Source: Syntrophopropionicum propionicicum_A (GTDB lineage Bacteria; Bacillota; Desulfotomaculia; Desulfotomaculales; Pelotomaculaceae). Taken from it: a stretch of DNA of 64,000 bases. Position numbers and translations under genes: made by a program. Where the stretch lies: NCBI RefSeq assembly GCF_048984525.1, contig NZ_JBMGJC010000012.1, positions 1 to 64,000 of the forward strand. The letters are read 5' to 3'. Shown here piece after piece: positions 60,134-64,000 of the stretch; position 1 is the first letter of the stretch; each line of letters opens with the position of its first letter. A model generated the notes under the pieces. That model ran no database searches. It worked only from the letters and a program-made list of their open reading frames with translations, and was not told the DNA's origin.

Positions 60134-61117
60134 ATGTTGAAGATAATCAACGGTGGAATTGAGACTGTCGTTGAGGACTGGCCCGGCAGGATAGGCTACC
60201 TGGACAACGGGATGTCCTCTTCCGGCGCCTTTGATAATGTAGCCCTGGGGCTCGCCAACGTCCTGGTCGGGAATCCCTCCGGCGAAGCCGGACTGGAGAT
60301 TGCCGGCGGTTATTTCCAGGCTGAGTTCGGCGCGGACGCGGTTATAGCCATAACCGGCACGGATATGAAACCCACCGTCAACGACCAGCCTGCGCCCCTT
60401 TGGGAATCGATCAAAGTGTGCAAAGGCGATGTAATCAAGTTTTCCCACTTCAGTGAATTCGGATTCAGGGCTTATATCGGCGTGGCCGGGGGCATCGACG
60501 TGCCGCCGGTGCTGGGGAGCAAGTCCACCTGCCTGTTCGGCAGCTACGGCGGCTATGAAGGCAGGAAGCTGCAGGCCGGAGACGTCCTTACATTCGGCAG
60601 CCCGGCAAAAGACCTGGACAGCCTCGCAGGCAGAAAACTCAAGCCGGAAGCCATTCCCCAGTACTCCAGGGAATGGGTGCTCAGGGCCATCCCGGGACCA
60701 AACACCAGCCCCGATTACTTGAAAAAAGAAGGTATGGACTACCTGTTTGAGAACTCGCATAAAGTACAGCACAGCTCCAACCGCTCGGCCGTCCGCCTCG
60801 CCGAGGCCAAGGACCTGGCGTTTGCCAGGCCGGACGGGGGAGTGGCCGGCAGCCACCCGTCCAACGTGCTGGACCATGCCTATGCCATCCGCGGCTCGCT
60901 GAACATCTGCGGCAACACGCCGATCCTGCTCATCGCCGACGGCCCGACCCTGGGCGGCTATATGAACGCTATGTGCGTGATCAACGCCGACCTCTGGATG
61001 ATCGGCCAGTGCACGCCCGGCAGGGACTTCGTTAAGTTTGAGTACTGCACCCCGGAAGAAGCAGTCGCGGCGCGCAAGCAGCAAAGGGAATGGCTGAGCG
61101 AAAAATCACTGGCTTAA
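60134..61117 (+). CDS. pxpC: PxpC/KipA-like carboxyltransferase subunit (AHS2 domain)
   Basis: 327 residues, family length. LKIINGGIETVVEDWPGRIGYLDNGMSSSGAFDNVALGLANVLVGN, EIAGGYFQAEF, and RAYIGVAGGIDVPPVLGSKST...GGYEGRKLQAGD are standard AHS2 motifs. Together with the preceding AHS1 gene it equals the split carboxyltransferase of a urea-carboxylase-type biotin enzyme, or PxpBC of 5-oxoprolinase. ATG behind AAGGAGG. Confidence 0.9.
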   Translation: MLKIINGGIETVVEDWPGRIGYLDNGMSSSGAFDNVALGLANVLVGNPSGEAGLEIAGGYFQAEFGADAVIAITGTDMKPTVNDQPAPLWESIKVCKGDVIKFSHFSEFGFRAYIGVAGGIDVPPVLGSKSTCLFGSYGGYEGRKLQAGDVLTFGSPAKDLDSLAGRKLKPEAIPQYSREWVLRAIPGPNTSPDYLKKEGMDYLFENSHKVQHSSNRSAVRLAEAKDLAFARPDGGVAGSHPSNVLDHAYAIRGSLNICGNTPILLIADGPTLGGYMNAMCVINADLWMIGQCTPGRDFVKFEYCTPEEAVAARKQQREWLSEKSLA

Positions 61118-61153
61118 GCCCGGTGGTGTTTTAGAAAGGGGTGACTGCTTTTA

Positions 61154-61900
61154 ATGGACCTTAACGTTGATATGGGAGAAAGCTTCGGCAGGTACAAGCT
61201 CGGCAACGATGAAGAGGTAATGAAATATATTACTTCGGCCAATGTCGCCTGCGGGTTCCACGCCGGCGATCCCCTGGTAATGTATGAAACGGTGCGGCTG
61301 GCCAAGAAATACGGAGTCGCCGTGGGCGCCCACACCGGCCTGGAGGACAGAAGAGGCTTCGGCAGAAGGCGCATGGACATAACCCCGGACGAATTAAAAA
61401 GCGACACACTTTACCAACTGGGAGCGCTGGACGCGTTTTTGAAATTCAACGGCATGGCCATGCAGCATGTAAAACCGCACGGCATTCTCTACCGGATGGT
61501 GTCCGACGATGAAAAGTACGCCGGCGCCTACCTGGAAGCGGTAAAGAGTTTTAACCCGGAATTGTTCATCATGATCCCCAGGGGGACATTGATCTGGAAG
61601 CTCGGCACCGGTATGGGCCTGAAGATGGCCGCCGAAATCCTGGTCGATCTCAGCTATGACGACGACGGCAACTGGGTGCTGGAACGCACCAAGAAAGCCC
61701 GTTCGCCGGAGGAAGTCGCCGAAAGAGCTGTGATGGTCGCAATGAAAAAACAAATTAACACCATCAGCGGCAAGCTGATCAGCGCCGAAGCGGATACCAT
61801 CTGCTGCCACGGCGATTCACCAAACGCGGCTGAAGTAGTAAGCAAAATCAGGGAAGCATTTGAAAAGCAGGGTATCTCGCTGAAAAGGCTTGATTCTTAA
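61154..61900 (+). CDS. pxpA: PxpA/LamB-YcsF family 5-oxoprolinase subunit A
   Basis: 248 residues. MDLNVDMGESFGRYKLGNDEEVMKYITSANVACGFHAGDP.VM is the family start; GVAVGAHTGLEDRRGFGRR, QHVKPHGILYRM and CCHGDSPNA complete it. With PxpB and PxpC this forms ATP-dependent 5-oxoprolinase; the subunit opens the lactam ring. Slightly unlike typical PxpA in HTGLEDRRGFGRR (usually HPGYPD). That may mean another amide or lactam substrate. Confidence 0.92.
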   Translation: MDLNVDMGESFGRYKLGNDEEVMKYITSANVACGFHAGDPLVMYETVRLAKKYGVAVGAHTGLEDRRGFGRRRMDITPDELKSDTLYQLGALDAFLKFNGMAMQHVKPHGILYRMVSDDEKYAGAYLEAVKSFNPELFIMIPRGTLIWKLGTGMGLKMAAEILVDLSYDDDGNWVLERTKKARSPEEVAERAVMVAMKKQINTISGKLISAEADTICCHGDSPNAAEVVSKIREAFEKQGISLKRLDS

Positions 61901-61928
61901 AAATTACGCACAAGAGGGAGGAATAAAA

Positions 61929-62147
61929 ATGGAAGTAACAGTAAAGGCGCACATGCCGGGTCTGGTAGCGCGGGTAGTTGTCAACGAAGGTGACAAAGTG
62001 ACCGCGGGGCAGGAAGTGGCCGTGATCAACTGTATGAAGACCGAAATCCAGGTCTTCGCGCAAAACGACGGGGTGGTCAAGAGCATCCTGGTCAAAGAGT
62101 GGGACGAGATGGAAATCGACAGCCCCATGATAGTGCTGGAAACATAG
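61929..62147 (+). CDS. Stand-alone biotinyl carrier domain
   Basis: 72 residues, only the barrel: AHMPGLVARVVVNEGDKVTAGQEVAVINCMKTEIQVFAQNDGVVKSILV. Lys37 in CMKTEI is the biotin site, where the family mostly has MKM. It carries carboxy-biotin from the biotin carboxylase coded 21 bp downstream to the carboxyltransferase. ATG follows GGGAGGAATAAAA. Confidence 0.92.
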   Translation: MEVTVKAHMPGLVARVVVNEGDKVTAGQEVAVINCMKTEIQVFAQNDGVVKSILVKEWDEMEIDSPMIVLET

Positions 62148-62168
62148 GAACACACGAAAGAAGATGAA

Positions 62169-63554
62169 ATGGTGATTAAAAAACTACTGATAGCAAACAG
62201 GGGAGAGATCGTCCCCAGGGTGATGAGGGCCTGCCAAAACCTGGGCATCAAAACGGTTGCCGTATACTCCGAGGCTGACAAAAACATGTTTTATCTGAAA
62301 AATGCCGACGAGACCTACAATATCGGGCCGGCAAACCCGGTCAAGAGCTATCTCAACATAGAGTCAATTATCGACGCGGTAAAGAGCTCCGGCGCTGACG
62401 CGGTCCACCCGGGATACGGTTTTCTTTCGGAGAACGCGTCTTTCGCCGAGGCGGTTTTCGCGGGCGGCGCCACCTGGGTCGGCCCGCCTCCTGCCGTATT
62501 AAAATCAATTGACTCGAAATGCTACTGCCGCCAGATAGCCACTGAAGCCGGCGTTCCGGTTGTGCCCGGGACAATAACCATAATCAGCGACGTGGACGAA
62601 ATCTACCGGTTTGCTTCTGAATACGGCTACCCCATAGTCTTAAAACTGGATAAAGGAGGTGGCGGGAAAGGGATCGAGCTGGTCAAAGAGGAAGGGCAGG
62701 TACAAGCGGCCTTCGAGAGGCTCTCCAGGATCGGAACGCTGGCTTTCGGACATCCTGAGTGCTATATCGAAAAAGAAATTATCAACCCGAGGCATATTGA
62801 AATCCAGTTCCTGACGGACAGTTACGGCAACTGCGTCTGCCTGGGCGAAAGAGAGTGCTCCATCCAGCGGCGTTATCAAAAAATAATTGAAGAGTCGCCT
62901 TCCACGGTAGTCACGGAAGAAGAAAGGGCCGCGCTCTTCGAATATACCTGCAAGCTCGCCCTGGCCATGGGTTACCAGGGAGCGGGCACGATGGAGTTCC
63001 TCAGGTCGGAAAACGGGGATTTCTACTTCATGGAAGTAAACGCCAGGCTGCAGGTCGAGCACCCGGTAACAGAGTTTTTGACCGGGATCGACATAGTCCA
63101 GAACCAAATCAAGATCGCTTCCGGCAGTGAGCTGGGGCTCGCTCAGGAAGACGTGGTTATGAACGGCCATTCGATCGAAGCCAGGGTTTACGCCGAGGAC
63201 CCGGTTACATTCTGCCCGTCGCCAGGTAAAATCAATAAGCTTGTCTTCCCCCAAATGGACGAAAAAACACTCCGGATAGACCACACCATTGAGGAGGGAG
63301 GCGCCGTTCCCCCTTACTATGACCCGCTGCTGGCCAAGGTGATATCCTGGGGGCCCACGCGCCTTGAGGCCATAGCCAACTTGAGCAGGGCGTTAAACGA
63401 CTTCAAGATCGAGGGCATCAAGACCACTATATCGGTAAACCACCTTATCCTCAACAGCGACAGGTTTGCCAGCGGAGACCTGAACACAGGCTTTATCGAG
63501 GCCCTCTTTAAGACCGCCAGGGGAGATGTAAAGCCTTTGTGGCCGAACATGTAA
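62169..63554 (+). CDS. Biotin carboxylase (AccC-like)
   Basis: 461 residues, full length. KKLLIANRGEIVPRVMRAC, HPGYGFLSENASFAE, ATP-grasp GYPIVLKLDKGGGGKGIELV, HIEIQFL.DSYGN...GERECSIQRRYQKIIEESP and FMEVNARLQVEHPVTE hold ATP, bicarbonate and biotin residues. Carboxylates biotin on the carrier. Gene position with the AHS1/AHS2 genes, not with accA/accD, argues that it serves the local enzyme rather than fatty acid synthesis. Many homologues have QVEHPVTE followed by the same GIDIVQNQI. Confidence 0.94.
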   Translation: MVIKKLLIANRGEIVPRVMRACQNLGIKTVAVYSEADKNMFYLKNADETYNIGPANPVKSYLNIESIIDAVKSSGADAVHPGYGFLSENASFAEAVFAGGATWVGPPPAVLKSIDSKCYCRQIATEAGVPVVPGTITIISDVDEIYRFASEYGYPIVLKLDKGGGGKGIELVKEEGQVQAAFERLSRIGTLAFGHPECYIEKEIINPRHIEIQFLTDSYGNCVCLGERECSIQRRYQKIIEESPSTVVTEEERAALFEYTCKLALAMGYQGAGTMEFLRSENGDFYFMEVNARLQVEHPVTEFLTGIDIVQNQIKIASGSELGLAQEDVVMNGHSIEARVYAEDPVTFCPSPGKINKLVFPQMDEKTLRIDHTIEEGGAVPPYYDPLLAKVISWGPTRLEAIANLSRALNDFKIEGIKTTISVNHLILNSDRFASGDLNTGFIEALFKTARGDVKPLWPNM

Positions 63555-63569
63555 ATCTGAAAATTGTAG

Positions 63570-63587
63570 GTGCGAATTTATTCGCAC
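63570..63587. repeat. Palindrome GTGCGAAT-TT-ATTCGCAC
   Basis: Eight-bp perfect arms, preceded by TGTAG. The same class of intergenic palindrome as at 40316-40380. It may reduce readthrough between the carboxylase and transporter genes. Confidence 0.6.
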
Positions 63588-63644
63588 AGATGTTACAAGG
63601 AACCTTAACCAGTAATTATAAATTTAAACGAAGGAGGTTCATAT

Positions 63645-64000
63645 ATGTCTGATCAGGTCAAAATAGCAGACGCCGGGGCAGCCGGCTGGATAGCTTATTC
63701 CATAGCTACCTGGATGGCGTGGGCATTTCTGTGCGGGTTTGTAAACGACAAAGCTCTTATCTATATGGCAGCCATTTCCCTGGCCTGCACCATACCTTAC
63801 CTGGGAGCGGCCGTTACCCAGCTCAAGCTCGGCAACCTGGCCGGCGGTGTGACCTGGCTGTACTTCGGCTCGTTCTTTGCCTTTGCCTCAGCCATTAATT
63901 ACGCCATAGGGTACTTCGCCGCAATCTACGGATGGGCTCTCGACGCCCGCATCCTCGGTTACGAGTGGGCGATATTAGGTATTGTGTTAATCCTGACCAC
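63645..64000 (+). CDS. Membrane transporter, GPR1/FUN34/YaaH-like (truncated by window end)
   Basis: 118 codons are visible, ATG after AAGGAGG. Four membrane helices. The segment QLKLGNLAGGVTWLYFGSFFAFASA resembles the GN.FG.TAF.SYG.FW motif of acetate/succinate channels of the YaaH family, but the NPAPLGL motif is replaced by ADAGAAGWIAY. So it may move another small acid or amide. Last gene seen of the cluster, likely the importer or exporter of its substrate or product. Confidence 0.7.
   Translation, partial: MSDQVKIADAGAAGWIAYSIATWMAWAFLCGFVNDKALIYMAAISLACTIPYLGAAVTQLKLGNLAGGVTWLYFGSFFAFASAINYAIGYFAAIYGWALDARILGYEWAILGIVLILT

Noticed and set aside
62169..63554. Acetyl-CoA carboxylase subunit AccC of fatty acid synthesis
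   Set aside because: No accA/accD nearby; the gene sits in a sigma-54 cluster with AHS1/AHS2 and PxpA, although a shared role cannot be fully excluded.

Overview
The window looks like a chromosomal segment of a spore-forming, anaerobic Firmicute of the Desulfotomaculum/Pelotomaculum (Peptococcaceae) type. Evidence: bofC, a SpoIID-like gene and a YteA-like DksA protein (sporulation lineage); AGGAGG ribosome binding sites with many GTG/TTG starts; the Firmicute orders yebC-bofC-ruvCAB-queA-tgt-yajC-secDF, recJ-apt-rel-dtd, hisS-aspS-(6S RNA)-rarA-iscS-mnmA and alaS-ireB-ruvX; and a tungsten-type aldehyde:ferredoxin oxidoreductase. The assignment is inferred from gene content and order, not from a search. 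No rRNA, tRNA or CRISPR array was seen.

Layout. 1-1.8 kb: end of an unknown gene, then a Mef-like efflux pump on the minus strand behind a macrolide-type leader peptide (MLTSSMRLR) and attenuator. 1.8-3.1 kb: LysM protein on the minus strand under a c-di-GMP-I riboswitch. 3.3-17.5 kb: yebC, bofC, ruvCAB, queH, spoIID-like gene, queA, tgt, yajC, HD protein, secDF, DksA-like, universal stress protein. 17.6-28.7 kb: BFN-domain nuclease, small proteins, lipoprotein, recJ, apt-like, rel, dtd, twin metallo-hydrolases, HAD, DUF896. 28.9-38.6 kb: T-box-controlled hisS-aspS, 6S RNA, trxA, rarA, a large unassigned structured RNA, then the Fe-S/tRNA-thiolation set iscS-rrf2-iscU-mnmA. 38.7-53.6 kb: small proteins, permease, alaS, ireB, ruvX, VanW protein, mltG, U32 peptidase, pepF, class B PBP. 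53.7-55.1 kb: a selenocysteine glutaredoxin (in-frame UGA) and an ATP-grasp enzyme. 55.3-64 kb: a catabolic island of a GABA-type aminotransferase divergent from AOR, PxpB-like, PxpC-like, PxpA, biotin carrier, biotin carboxylase and transporter, with a sigma-54 promoter on each side of the shared intergenic region.

How the genes fit together. Most of the window is housekeeping: recombination, queuosine, Sec export, stringent response, aminoacylation, Fe-S assembly, cell wall. The distinctive parts are regulatory RNAs and the last 9 kb, where separate subunits could form a urea-carboxylase-like or oxoprolinase-like biotin enzyme (biotin carboxylase, carrier, PxpC/PxpB carboxyltransferase halves and PxpA), coupled to a transaminase that makes an aldehyde and an AOR that could oxidise it.

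Most notable unexpected signals: (1) an approximately 430-nt structured RNA upstream of iscS with a 17-bp closing helix and internally repeated hairpins showing compensatory changes; (2) the UGA-containing glutaredoxin; (3) the leader-peptide attenuator of the efflux gene; (4) the paired sigma-54 promoters with a probable small RNA between them; (5) three genes whose start position holds ATT, ATA or ATC; (6) a dispersed palindromic repeat family with a constant GAACCGTCCCC core and variable arms.
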